Shown one piece after another: positions 7,763 to 15,274 of a DNA stretch of 64,000 nucleotides. This DNA is from JAICJC01 sp963757605 (lineage in GTDB: Bacteria > Actinomycetota > Thermoleophilia > Gaiellales > JAICJC01): contig CAVWSF010000001.1 in NCBI GenBank assembly GCA_963757605.1, positions 372,001-436,000 of the forward strand, in the 5' to 3' direction. Under the pieces are notes generated by a model. That model saw nothing but the letters and a program-made list of their open reading frames with translations. It was not told where the DNA came from and did not search any database. Numbering within the stretch: position 1 is the stretch's first letter; the number at the start of each line of letters is the position of its first letter. A program made the position numbers and the translations under genes.

Positions 7763-9214
7763 ATGCGGGCGCGCACCCTCCCGGTCCTCGCCGCGGCCGG
7801 CGTCACCAGCCTCGCCTGGCCGGCGACCGCCGACGCCCACGCGATCGGCACCGTCACCTACCAGTCGCCGGTTCCGGTATGGCTGTACGTGCTGGCGGGC
7901 GCGGCGGCCGTGGCCGCGTCGGTGCCCGCGGCCGCGGTGGCCGACACCCGCATCGGGAGCCGCCTGGGCGCGAATCTCTATCGGCCGGGCTCGGGCCGGC
8001 ACGTCCGCGTCGCGCAGATCGTCGCCGCGCTGCTCCTCGCCGAGATCGTCTTCGCGGGGCTCTTCGGGTCGGAGGAGTTCGCGTCCAACCCGGCGACGGT
8101 GCTCGTCTGGGTCGACCTGTGGGTCGGCCTCGGCCTGGTGGCGGCCGTGTTCGGGCCGGTATGGGACCTCGTGAACCCGTTCCGCCTGCTCGGCGACCTC
8201 GTCGACCGCGCGAGCCCGGAGCCGCCGTTCGCCTACCCGGCTCGGCTGGGCCAGTGGCCGGCGGTGGTCGAGCTCGCGGCCTTCGGTTGGATGGAGCTCG
8301 CCTGGCCGGGCGGCAGCCACCCGTTCGACCTGGCCGTCGTGATCGTCGTCTACCTGCTGGTGCAGGTCATCGGGATGGCACTCGTCGGCTCGGCCGTGTG
8401 GCTCGAGCGGGCCGAGCTCTTCACGGCGTTCAGCCGGCTCATGGCCCGCGTCTCGCCGTTCGAGTGGTACGCCACCGCGCCCGGGCCGTGCCCGGCGGAG
8501 CTGCACGCGCCGGGCGAGATCGTGGGCTGCGGGGCCTGCTGGCGGGAGGCGGCTCCGGCCGCTCGCGGCATCCGCTGGCGCGGGTTCACGGCGGGCACGT
8601 GGCGCGACCTTCCGCTCCTGCCCGGCGGGGCGGCGATGATCGTGCTCCTGCTCTCGATCGTGCTCTTCGACGGGTTCGCCGAGACCACCACGTTCACCGA
8701 CCTCGCCCAGGCGATCCACCGCCACTGGACGTCGCTGCCGGACACGGGCCTGCGCACGCTCATGATGGCCGGCTTCATCGTCCCGCTCGCGGTGATCTTC
8801 GCGTGCGTCGCGGCTGCGGTCGGAAGCCGCGGGGGCGGGTTCCACGACGCCGTCAGCCGCTACGCCCCCACGCTCATGCCCATCGTTGCGGTCTACTTCG
8901 CGGCCCACTACCTGCTCTACCTCATGAGCTACGGACAGCTCACGTGGAAGGTGATCGTCGACCCGCTCGAGCGCGACTGGGTGCCCGATCTCGGGATCTG
9001 GACCGGGTACCCGGCGGGCATGGCATGGACGTTCCAGGTGACCGTCATCGTGCTGGGGCATGTGTGCGCGATCTTCGCGGCGCACCGGATCGCGCTCGGC
9101 ATCGTGTCGCGGCGGCGGGCGGCGGTGTGGGTGCAGGCGCCGCTCATCGTCCTCATGATCGCCTACACCGTGCTCGGGCTCTGGATCCTGGGCCAGGCGT
9201 ACGCGAGCGGCTAG
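7763..9214 (+). CDS. Polytopic membrane protein of unknown function
   Basis: 483 residues. An N-terminal signal/anchor (MRARTLPVLAAAGVTSLAW, cleavage plausible after ADAH) is followed by roughly ten hydrophobic helices. Recognisable features are VWDLVNPFRLL, FGWMELAWPGGSHPFDLA, a Cys pair in GEIVGCGACWREA, and LYLMSYGQLTWKV. I recall similar actinobacterial proteins annotated as fenitrothion hydrolase; that label should not be trusted without experiment. It follows the MFS gene by 14 nt. The stop lies 4 nt before structured repeat copy A. Confidence 0.7.
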   Translation: MRARTLPVLAAAGVTSLAWPATADAHAIGTVTYQSPVPVWLYVLAGAAAVAASVPAAAVADTRIGSRLGANLYRPGSGRHVRVAQIVAALLLAEIVFAGLFGSEEFASNPATVLVWVDLWVGLGLVAAVFGPVWDLVNPFRLLGDLVDRASPEPPFAYPARLGQWPAVVELAAFGWMELAWPGGSHPFDLAVVIVVYLLVQVIGMALVGSAVWLERAELFTAFSRLMARVSPFEWYATAPGPCPAELHAPGEIVGCGACWREAAPAARGIRWRGFTAGTWRDLPLLPGGAAMIVLLLSIVLFDGFAETTTFTDLAQAIHRHWTSLPDTGLRTLMMAGFIVPLAVIFACVAAAVGSRGGGFHDAVSRYAPTLMPIVAVYFAAHYLLYLMSYGQLTWKVIVDPLERDWVPDLGIWTGYPAGMAWTFQVTVIVLGHVCAIFAAHRIALGIVSRRRAAVWVQAPLIVLMIAYTVLGLWILGQAYASG

Positions 9215-9218
9215 AGCG

Positions 9219-9421
9219 AGATGGTTGATCCCATGCCCCCGTGATGGCCTGGGCGGCGAGAACCGAGCATCGCAAGGACGCAGGGAGGGTCAATATCCAG
9301 GCGATATTGACCCGACCGAGGACGCCGCGAGGCGCGGGTTCGCAGCCGCAGCGCCGCCAGCATGCGGCGATTCACGACCCGCGTAACGTCCAGGCGCGCG
9401 GGGGCGTGGGGTCAACCATCT
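9219..9421. repeat. Structured convergent-gene element, copy A (shares core with 47509-47652)
   Basis: Terminal arms 9219-9240 and 9400-9421 are complementary over 22 positions. The only two non-Watson-Crick positions are T opposite G, i.e. G-U wobbles if transcribed. Inside is a core that matches copy B: GTGATG, GGGCGGCGAGAACCGA, GGACGCAGGGAGG, TTCGCAGCCGCAG and GTCCAGGCGCGCGGG. An inner stem is possible (GCGGC..GAACC pairing with GGTTC..GCCGC). Copy A carries about 57 extra nt in that stem's loop, including a perfect 11-bp hairpin (9287-9297 / 9303-9313). The right arm contains the stop of the next gene. Confidence 0.8.
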
Positions 9422-10613
9422 AGACGTCCTCGGCGGCGGTGGCGAGCTCACAGGCCACCTCCTGCACGTCCCGGTTGGCGTTCCACACCTGCTCCTGGCG
9501 CTCCGACCCGGTCCCCTTGTCGAGAATCGCCTCGATCCCGGCGAGTGCCTCCGAGCAGCGCAGCTCGCGGCCGATCGACTTCAGCTCCCGCAGCCGGCGC
9601 TTGACGAGCGTGCGGGCCTGCATCTTCACCCGCTTCCCGGCCGAGAGGTCCATCAGCGGGGCATCAAGGCCATAGCGGGCGGCGAGCCACTTGTTCTCGG
9701 CCATCAGCATGCGGTGGTAGGAGAGCACCGGCTCGCCCGCCTGGAAGCGGTCGACGAGGAGCTTCACGAGGCACTGCACGTAGGCGGCCAGCGCGATCGT
9801 GTCCTCGACCCGCGTCTGGCAGTCCATGACCCGCACCTCGAGCGTGCCGAACCGCGGATGTGGGCGCACGTCCCACCACAGGTGGGTGTAGTCGCCGATC
9901 GCTCCGGTCGCCTCCATGAAGCCGACCGCGTTCGCGTAGTCCTGGTAGCTCTCGAACCGCGGCGGCAGCCCGCTGCGGGGGAACGCGGCGAAGATCATGG
10001 CCCGTGTCGACGCCAGGCCCGTGCGCTCGCCGCGCCAGAACGGCGAGTTGGCCGAGAGCGCGAGCAGGACGGGGAGCTCGATCAGGACGCCCTCCATCAC
10101 GGCCAGGCAGGCCTCGGGAGTCGGCACCGCGACGTGCACGTGCATCCCGAAGACGAGCTCCCGCCGGGCGACGTACTGGAGCATCTCGACGAGGGCCCGG
10201 TAGCGATCGCGCGCGGTGATCTTCTGGTTCTCGTAGAGCGAGAAGGGATGCGTGCCCGACGCGGCCAGCCGCATGCCTTCGGCGCGGGCGTGCTCGGCGA
10301 CGTATGAGCGGATGTGGCGCAGATCGGCCTCGGCCGCCGGCACGTCCTCGCAGACGAGCGTGCCGGATTCGAGCACGCACTGCATGAGCTCCGGCTTCAG
10401 CCGGTCGGCGAACTCGCTGTCGGCAGCACGGTCGAGCAGCGGCTCGACGCCCGACACGAGATCCCAGCTCGCCGGGTCGACGAGCATGTACTCCTCCTCG
10501 ACGCCCACGGTCAGCGGCGGCCCCGCGCCGAAGCGGTGGTCGAGCACGCTCGACCGCGTGCCCCCCTTCCCCCCTCCGGCGGAATGCGACATTGGAGCGT
10601 GTTTGTACCCCAT
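9420..10613 (-). CDS. Carboxylate-amine ligase, YbdK-type glutamate-cysteine ligase family
   Basis: 397 residues of the GCS2/YbdK family: TVGVEEEYMLVD (ATP/metal-binding Glu cluster, residues ~36-47), GMHVHVAVP, LSANSPFWRGERTGLASTR, WWDVRPHPRFGTLEVRVMD. Family members ligate glutamate to cysteine or act as weak gamma-glutamyl ligases. In actinobacteria some serve ergothioneine-type or unknown thiol pathways. ATG 10613 is taken; ATG 10592 in frame is equally possible because neither has a clear ribosome site. The stop lies within structured element copy A. Confidence 0.88.
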   Translation of the reverse strand: MGYKHAPMSHSAGGGKGGTRSSVLDHRFGAGPPLTVGVEEEYMLVDPASWDLVSGVEPLLDRAADSEFADRLKPELMQCVLESGTLVCEDVPAAEADLRHIRSYVAEHARAEGMRLAASGTHPFSLYENQKITARDRYRALVEMLQYVARRELVFGMHVHVAVPTPEACLAVMEGVLIELPVLLALSANSPFWRGERTGLASTRAMIFAAFPRSGLPPRFESYQDYANAVGFMEATGAIGDYTHLWWDVRPHPRFGTLEVRVMDCQTRVEDTIALAAYVQCLVKLLVDRFQAGEPVLSYHRMLMAENKWLAARYGLDAPLMDLSAGKRVKMQARTLVKRRLRELKSIGRELRCSEALAGIEAILDKGTGSERQEQVWNANRDVQEVACELATAAEDV

Positions 10614-10653
10614 TTCGAGGCGCTTGCCAACGCCGCCGGTACTATGGGCGCAG

Positions 10654-10736
10654 GCCGAAGTGGCGGAACGGTAGACGCACGCGACTCAAAATCGCGCGGC
10701 CGAGAGGCCGTGTGGGTTCGACTCCCACCTTCGGCA
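10654..10736 (+). tRNA. tRNA-Leu (CAA)
   Basis: Class II tRNA of 83 nt. Acceptor GCCGAAG / CTTCGGC plus discriminator A. The anticodon arm CGCGA-CTCAAAA-TCGCG gives anticodon CAA. The long variable arm is GGCCGAGAGGCC, and the T-arm contains GTTCGACTC. The 3' CCA is not encoded (ACCT follows). A TACTAT -10-like hexamer sits at 10640-10645; no matching -35 was found. Confidence 0.93.
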
Positions 10737-11094
10737 CCTCGACGCCGGCGACAGCCGTACCGGTAGGCGCCAAACCGCCTAGGAGACTCGAATTGGTTTG
10801 GCTTCCCTCTTGCAGACGTCTTCTGCGGCACGGAACCACCGTGCAACCAGGAGCTCCGTGCCGACCCTGGACTCACCTTCAATCAGATCATCCGGAAGCA
10901 CAGCCGCGGACTCGGAGATGCGATCGCTGTAGCGAGCCGTTGCTCTCTCTGTGGCCTCGAGCTCATCGCCGCTCCGCCTGATTCGGCGTTTGACAGCGTC
11001 GACCCTGAGGGCGATGATTCGATCCGCAGGGTTAAGCAGCCAGCCCTTCAGGCCCGGACACGAGTGACGTAGCCCGGGAACCAAGAAGGGTGAG
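10737..11094. other. 358-nt region beside tRNA-Leu without a supported gene
   Basis: No ORF with a recognisable product. A 101-codon minus-strand frame (10779-11084) has ordinary amino-acid composition but no ribosome site and no family I recognise; it may be a gene fragment. One arm of an 18-bp inverted repeat (11029-11046) lies here. No integrase gene and no duplicated tRNA 3' end were seen, so a classical tRNA-integrated island is not supported. Confidence 0.4.
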
Positions 11095-11277
11095 ATGCCG
11101 TATCGTCACTGGTACGCGATAGTCATCGTAGGCGGCATGGAACGCCGACTCGGCCCCTACGCCAGCCGCCGGACAGCCGAGCGCAAGGCCAGGGAGCAGT
11201 TCAAGGGGGGAGCGACCACCGACGTCAGCGTCGTCTACGAGGTCGACCCGACGGCTCCCCACGTTGGCCGATATTGA
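11095..11277 (+). CDS. Small hypothetical protein (60 aa)
   Basis: Begins MPYRHWYAIVIVGGMERRLGP and continues YASRRTAERKAREQF. The pattern W-Y-x(2-3)-V ... GPY-x-S ... A-x-x-x-A resembles the two 69-residue paralogues encoded on the other strand at 11778 and 12202. It may be a more distant member of that small-protein family, likely an alpha/beta mini-domain. An AAGGGTGAG stretch lies just upstream as a weak ribosome site. Function unknown; the reading frame is short, so confidence is moderate. Confidence 0.5.
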   Translation: MPYRHWYAIVIVGGMERRLGPYASRRTAERKAREQFKGGATTDVSVVYEVDPTAPHVGRY

Positions 11278-11333
11278 CCTTCGCGTTGTCCCGGCCAGCC
11301 GGCCGGAGCCGACGACCGAATAGAGTCCGTCGC

Positions 11334-11534
11334 ATGGCGATCTTCGACGTGCCGACGCGGTTCAGCCGCCAGTGGGTGGCTCGGAAGGTGCCGCAGATGG
11401 ACTCGACGGAGTTCCACGCGATGTTCCACGAAGCTGCGACCCGCGGCTGGGATGAGGACGAGCTACGCGAGTTGGCACGCATGTGGGCGGAGACGAGCGG
11501 CGCATCGCACCTCCCCAGGCTCGGCGGTAGGTAA
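11334..11534 (+). CDS. Small hypothetical protein (66 aa)
   Basis: Begins MAIFDVPTRFSRQWVARKVP and continues with acidic/aromatic residues (MDSTEFHAMFHEAATRGWD, DEDELRELARMW). Balanced composition and a helix-rich C-terminus argue for a real product. No family is recognised and no strong ribosome site is visible. It lies 56 nt after the 60-aa gene and convergent to the duplicated 69-aa gene. Confidence 0.4.
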   Translation: MAIFDVPTRFSRQWVARKVPQMDSTEFHAMFHEAATRGWDEDELRELARMWAETSGASHLPRLGGR

Positions 11535-11777
11535 GCCGAGGCGGCCCCAGTCGGGCACAGGCGCGGCCGGAGACTGGCCTCGCGACGGCGTTTCCCCTCG
11601 AGAGCCGGCCTCCGGTGACACTCTCAGGTACTACCCTCGACAGTAGCGGGGTACTCGTGGCCGTGCCTCGCCGGGAGGAGGGGGCGGACGCCAGGAGCGG
11701 CGGGCTCCAATACCGACGAGGCACGGCACCCTCGCTCAGTGGCAGGCCCGACCGAGCGAGTTCTCGTGGCACGGTTC

Positions 11778-11987
11778 TCAGCGGGTAACGCGAACCGTCG
11801 ACCTCGCAGACCGGCCGCTTGCGATGCGGTAGTACATGACTCGGGCGGCATCGGCCGCGCGCCGGGCTTCAGCGTGGCTCGTGTAGGGCCCCATCGTCGC
11901 GAACGGGCTCTTCCCACTCTCTGACGTGACCAGCAAATACCAGGGTGCCGCGACGTCAAGCTCGGCGTCTGGTGCGTTCCGTGCCAT
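11778..11987 (-). CDS. 69-aa small protein, paralogue 1 of a tandem pair
   Basis: Begins MARNAPDAELDVAAPWYLLV and has SGKSPFATMGPYTSHAEA then AADAARVMYYRIASGR. About two thirds of positions are identical to the copy at 12202. The gene is preceded by AGGAGG at good spacing (TCTCCACAGGAGGTCCACG-ATG), the strongest ribosome site in this area. The fold suggests a single small alpha/beta domain with a basic C-terminal tail. No signal peptide is visible, so it is probably cytoplasmic. Followed by two hairpins. Function unknown. Confidence 0.75.
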   Translation of the reverse strand: MARNAPDAELDVAAPWYLLVTSESGKSPFATMGPYTSHAEARRAADAARVMYYRIASGRSARSTVRVTR

Positions 11988-12201
11988 CGTGGACCTCCTG
12001 TGGAGACACCTCCGTGTGAGTACTGGTGGCCGTGCCTCGCCGGAGGATGGGCAGGACGCCCGCGGACGGCCTGCTCCCATACCGACGAGGCACGGCACCT
12101 CGCTCAGCGGTGGGCCGCCGGCTGAGCGAGTTTCCCAGGCCGCCGCGACCCGAATCCAAGACGTCCTTCCACTGGCCTGCCCGAAGTGTCGTGGCATGGT
12201 T

Positions 12202-12411
12202 TCAGCGGATGAGGCGGACCGGCGACCTTGCGCGCCCGGCATGCGCGATGCGGTAGTGCACAACTCTCGCGGCGTCCGCCGCGTCCCTGGCCCCGGCTTC
12301 GGTCGGGTATGGCCCCATGGTCGCGAACGCACTCTTACCGCTCGCCGAGGTGACCAGCACGTACCAGGGCACAGCGACATCAGGCCCGGCTCCCGGTGCT
12401 TTCCTTGCCAT
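12202..12411 (-). CDS. 69-aa small protein, paralogue 2 of a tandem pair
   Basis: Begins MARKAPGAGPDVAVPWYVLV and has SGKSAFATMGPYPTEAGA then AADAARVVHYRIAHAGRA. Same length and same AGGAGG ribosome site and leader as paralogue 1. Conservation is highest at PWY-x-LVTS-x-SGKS-x-FATMGPY, which is retained while linkers diverge. This suggests selection on the protein rather than recent copying alone. The start lies inside the 3' end of the decayed STAS frame, so the pair may once have been expressed downstream of that gene. Confidence 0.75.
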   Translation of the reverse strand: MARKAPGAGPDVAVPWYVLVTSASGKSAFATMGPYPTEAGARDAADAARVVHYRIAHAGRARSPVRLIR

Positions 12412-12674
12412 CGTGGACCTCCTGTGGAGACCTCGCCGTGACCGACCGGACCGCCGTCTCGAGATGGGCAACCGTCGGAATCACCTGGTCGAGACCGACG
12501 AGGCTGACAACCCGATTCGCGATGGTGCCGTTCCTCGGCACCACAATCGCCTGTCCGTGCCAGCCGGCGCAGCTGGTCCGTCAGCATCGGCTGCGTGGTC
12601 AGATCATGCTCTCCGCCCAAGCTGACGATCCACGCTTGGTCGTGGCGCTTGACATCGACAGTCCCGACCGCCAC
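12380..12674 (-). pseudogene. Decayed STAS-domain anti-sigma-factor antagonist
   Basis: From GTG 12674 (AAGGAGGA upstream) the frame reads VDVKRHDQAWIVSLGGEHDL, matching the N-terminus of the intact STAS gene at 13679 (ERDQGAWVLILRGEHDL). After about residue 38 the homology resumes in another frame with AIVVPRNGTIANRVVSLVG and LDQVIPTVAHLETAVRSV, which matches the intact gene's C-terminus. The middle (~45 residues with the phospho-accepting Ser region) is absent. An internal deletion with a frame change therefore inactivated this copy. Confidence 0.7.
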
Positions 12675-12843
12675 CGTCGCTCCTCCTTCCCACGACAACG
12701 CTCGTGGTCGGAGGCGCCGGTCAGGCGATCATCGGGTTGGCCGCAGCACGCATGCTGGCCGGTGGAACCGTCCTCCGACCGGGCTGGCTGCTTAACCCGC
12801 GCACCGAATCATGAACCCCAGCGCCGGGCCCGTCAAGCTCGGG

Positions 12844-13545
12844 CTACCGCGGGCTGACCGACGGCTCCGGCCCGGCGCGCTCGTCGACGAGGCGGCGGGC
12901 CACTTCGCGCAGCTTCATGCGCGACTGCTGGGAGAGCTGCGTGAGTCGTTCGAAGGCTTGGTCGGCGTCGATGCGATGCTCGGCCATGAGCATTCCCTTG
13001 GCCTGCTCGATGATCGCGCGCGATCGCATCGCCTCCGCCAGATCGTGCGCCAGCCTGGCGGTGGACCTGTACGCGTCGACACCCTGGATGGCCGCGGCAA
13101 GCTGCTGGGCGAAGCTTTCCGCCGTACGGAGTTGCTGCTCGCCGTACTCGAGCCGGCGCTTGGCGTAGAGGTTGAACGAGGCCGCGATCGCGCTGGCATC
13201 GGTCGGGATGTGGATCGAAAGCGTCGTCTCGACCCCCAGATCGGCCGCGGCCCGGCGGAACTGGTCCCACGCCTCGTCCGAGTCGCCTTTGTCGATTTCG
13301 AGGTAGATCGGGTCATGCGGATCGAGCACGGTGAGGCACGGGCCGGCGCCCGACTCGTATTGCGCGTTGTCGAGCTCCAACAGACGCTGATCCGTGGCGG
13401 CGATCGTCGAAAGGCTCCGGTCCGAGTGGCGAGCAGTGACCGTGGAGGCGTCGAAGCCGAGCACGTCGACCGCCGTCTCGAGGATCAAGTTCAATAGCCG
13501 GTTGAGCCGCGTCTCGGCGGCATCCGAGCCTGAGTCTTCGCGCAT
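12844..13545 (-). CDS. GAF-ANTAR regulatory protein
   Basis: 233 residues. Residues ~15-165 form a GAF sensor domain (SLSTIAATDQRLLELDNAQYE, GPCLTVLDPHDPIYLEID, TLSIHIPTDASAIAASFNLY). Residues ~170-225 are an ANTAR RNA-binding domain (LAEAMRSRAIIEQAKGMLMA, then DADQAFERLTQLSQQSRMKL-REVA). ANTAR proteins act by binding paired hairpins in nascent RNA and preventing termination. There is no kinase or receiver domain, so an input via the GAF ligand or partner-switch proteins is likely. It is encoded beside STAS and RsbW-like genes. Confidence 0.9.
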   Translation of the reverse strand: MREDSGSDAAETRLNRLLNLILETAVDVLGFDASTVTARHSDRSLSTIAATDQRLLELDNAQYESGAGPCLTVLDPHDPIYLEIDKGDSDEAWDQFRRAAADLGVETTLSIHIPTDASAIAASFNLYAKRRLEYGEQQLRTAESFAQQLAAAIQGVDAYRSTARLAHDLAEAMRSRAIIEQAKGMLMAEHRIDADQAFERLTQLSQQSRMKLREVARRLVDERAGPEPSVSPR

Positions 13546-13678
13546 GGCGCCGTCTCAGATCCGCTTCCCAAGGCCACTTCAGGCGGTGCGACGACCGGCG
13601 ACACGCAAGCGGGAAGCGTTGGCTTGAGCGAAGTCAGAGGCTGCGCTCAGGATAGCATGGGCTATCGCTCCGGCCGGA

Positions 13679-14032
13679 TCAGCCGGCGACCGCAGCGACG
13701 GCCGATGTCCGATCCGGATGGACGGCGAGGACGCGGTCGACGCCGGTGAGCTCGAGAGCTCTGCGTGCCACGCTGGGCCCTGGCGGAAGAACGACCGCGA
13801 ACCGGTGCTCATCGTCCGTGAGCGCCCGTTCGCTTCCGTAGAGGATGGCGTTCAGAGTGCTGCTGTCCATGAACGTGACGGCAGAGAGATCCACCACGAC
13901 TGCGGAGCCGGCGTCGAAGACGTCCCCGAGCGCGTTCCGCAGAGACGTGGCGGTCGAGAGGTCGTGCTCCCCTCGAAGGATCAAGACCCACGCTCCCTGA
14001 TCACGTTCGATCACGACTTCCTCTGCGTCCAT
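13679..14032 (-). CDS. STAS-domain anti-anti-sigma factor
   Basis: 117 residues covering a complete STAS domain: GAWVLILRGEHDLSTATSL, SAVVVDLSAVTFMDSSTLNA (Ser in DSS is the usual phosphorylation site), RFAVVLPPGPSVARRALELTG, and VLAVHPDRTSAV. In partner switching, the unphosphorylated form binds an RsbW-type kinase and frees a sigma factor. It lies 104 nt downstream of the RsbW-like gene on the same strand, so the two probably interact. Confidence 0.88.
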   Translation of the reverse strand: MDAEEVVIERDQGAWVLILRGEHDLSTATSLRNALGDVFDAGSAVVVDLSAVTFMDSSTLNAILYGSERALTDDEHRFAVVLPPGPSVARRALELTGVDRVLAVHPDRTSAVAAVAG

Positions 14033-14136
14033 GATGACCCCTCCTTGCGAAGTGACCGTCTCTGCTGAGGGCCGAACGTCCGTGAGGACCGCCTCGGATA
14101 TGAGACCCGAAGTCTAGAACGCCTAGCCGGCCCTGG

Positions 14137-14580
14137 TCAATCCGCAGGGGCCGGCGATGCCGCGAGCGCGAAGCGCATCTGAACCCGGGTGCAGCCGGGG
14201 CGGGAGTGGATCGTGGTCGCCGCCAGGCGCTCCATCAACGGCACGCCCAGTCCGTCACCTGGCTGCTGAGAGGGGTACTCGAACCCCACCCCCGCATCGG
14301 AGACGCAGACGACGAGATCGCCATCCACGAGCGCCGCCTCGAGTTCGACCTCGCCGCCGCCGTCGGGATAGGCGTGGCGGACGACGTTGGCGCACGCTTC
14401 GGTGACGCCGAGCGCGATGTCGAGGATCACCGCCGCGGACTGCGAGGAGTGCGACCGCATGAAGTCGGCGATCGTTCGCCGCGCCTGCGGGACGCTGCTC
14501 GGCCTCGCCGGGAGTCGCTGCTGAATCCCAGGCACTGCTCCTACCCCTCGTAGCATCGGCGACATTGCCGACGGGTCCAC
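14137..14580 (-). CDS. RsbW-like anti-sigma factor / serine kinase (GHKL ATPase)
   Basis: 147 residues. The HATPase fold shows the N-box VTEACANVVRHAYPDGGGE and the G1/G2 region VSDAGVGFEYPSQQPGDGLG followed by VPLMERLAATT. Such proteins bind and inhibit a sigma factor and phosphorylate a STAS antagonist. ATG 14580 is used; 14565 and 14556 are also in frame. No sigma-B/F type gene lies nearby, so the target must be elsewhere in the genome. Confidence 0.85.
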   Translation of the reverse strand: MDPSAMSPMLRGVGAVPGIQQRLPARPSSVPQARRTIADFMRSHSSQSAAVILDIALGVTEACANVVRHAYPDGGGEVELEAALVDGDLVVCVSDAGVGFEYPSQQPGDGLGVPLMERLAATTIHSRPGCTRVQMRFALAASPAPAD

Positions 14581-14598
14581 AGTACCACCGGCGCCCGC

Positions 14599-15255
14599 TC
14601 AGTCCGGGAGAAGCCCGACGCCGAGCGCGCCCGCGAACGCCGGCGTCAGCGCGAGGAGCTCCTCGATCTGCATCGAGGTGCCGCGCAGGCCCTCGACCCC
14701 CTCGACGTCGTCCATCCTGCACCGGCGCAGCTCCGAGCTCGCGAGCTCGGCGTGCGAGAAGCTGGCGCCGCGCAGGTCGCAGTCGTGGAACCGGACATGC
14801 TCTCCGCGCATGCCCGAGAAGTCGGCCTCGCGCAGGCTGCAGCCCTCGAACGTCACGTGCGCGAGCCGGGCGTGGCGAAACGCCGCCATGTCGGCGCCGC
14901 CGCCGCGCCACAGGCAGTCGCGGAGCTCCGTCTCGGCGAGTCGCAGCCCCGTCAGCCGGCCGCCCTCTACGACGACGCGGGTCAGCGCCCCGCCGCGGAA
15001 TGTCGTGGTCGCCAGATTGGGGTTCTCGAACACCGCGTCGCGGAACGCGCAGTCGCGCAGCTCGGCCTCGGAAAGGTCGGGCTCGCGGAGCACGACGTCG
15101 GCGCATTCGACGCCGTCGACCCGCAGGCCCGCGCACGCCACGCCGGCCAGCTCGACCTCCGCGAAGGAGTCGCCGTCGCGCAGCGGCCCGTCGAGCGCGT
15201 GTCGCGGATGGACGTTCGAGAGGCGCGGCGCCTCCGGGTGGCGATCGCCGGGCAT
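14599..15255 (-). CDS. Pentapeptide-repeat protein
   Basis: About 218 residues dominated by A(D/E)L-x-x-like pentapeptides (SEAELRDCAFRDAVFENPNL, LREADFSGMRGEHVRFHDCD, LRGASFSHAELASSELRRCR). These fold as a right-handed quadrilateral beta-helix. Members include gyrase-protecting proteins, but nothing here points to that role. ATG 15255 is taken rather than 15276, because the latter would overlap the divergent acetyltransferase start. The C-terminal ~40 residues leave the repeat. Confidence 0.85.
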   Translation of the reverse strand: MPGDRHPEAPRLSNVHPRHALDGPLRDGDSFAEVELAGVACAGLRVDGVECADVVLREPDLSEAELRDCAFRDAVFENPNLATTTFRGGALTRVVVEGGRLTGLRLAETELRDCLWRGGGADMAAFRHARLAHVTFEGCSLREADFSGMRGEHVRFHDCDLRGASFSHAELASSELRRCRMDDVEGVEGLRGTSMQIEELLALTPAFAGALGVGLLPD

Positions 15256-15274
15256 GGCGGCGAGACTAGCTCGC

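Larger units (their letters stand above)
11650..12427. repeat. Imperfect tandem duplication, units 11650-12005 and 12018-12427
   Basis: Each unit holds one 69-residue gene with its AGGAGG ribosome site plus a downstream two-hairpin block. Hairpin 1 has an 11-bp perfect stem (11660-11670 / 11717-11727; 12029-12039 / 12086-12096, GCCGTGCCTCG / CGAGGCACGGC). Hairpin 2 is 7 bp in unit 1 (11731-11737 / 11754-11760) and 10 bp in unit 2 (12099-12108 / 12121-12130). Unit 2 has roughly 50 extra nt between hairpin 2 and the gene. Confidence 0.8.
11029..12798. repeat. 18-bp perfect inverted repeat flanking the small-gene region
   Basis: Bases 11029-11046 (GGGTTAAGCAGCCAGCCC) and 12781-12798 are exact reverse complements, enclosing about 1.73 kb with the duplicated 69-aa genes and the STAS relic. 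An exact 18-bp match of this kind is not expected often by chance in 64 kb. No transposase lies between the arms. Confidence 0.5.

Noticed and set aside
774..9228. Long antisense ORFs (for example 774-2267, 1972-4248, 7745-9085, 7879-9228)
   Set aside because: They mirror real genes on the other strand or frame; their translations are Arg/Gly/Pro-rich without motifs, as expected in GC-rich DNA.
10779..11084. 101-codon minus-strand ORF beside the tRNA
   Set aside because: No ribosome site, no recognised motif; recorded only as a possible fragment.
10654..12800. tRNA-integrated genomic island or prophage
   Set aside because: No integrase and no duplicated tRNA 3' end found; the 18-bp inverted repeat alone is not enough.
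12690..12810. Short plus-strand frame ending GWLLNPRTES
   Set aside because: No start or ribosome site; its similarity to the minus-strand frame at 11029 is only the shared 18-bp inverted repeat.
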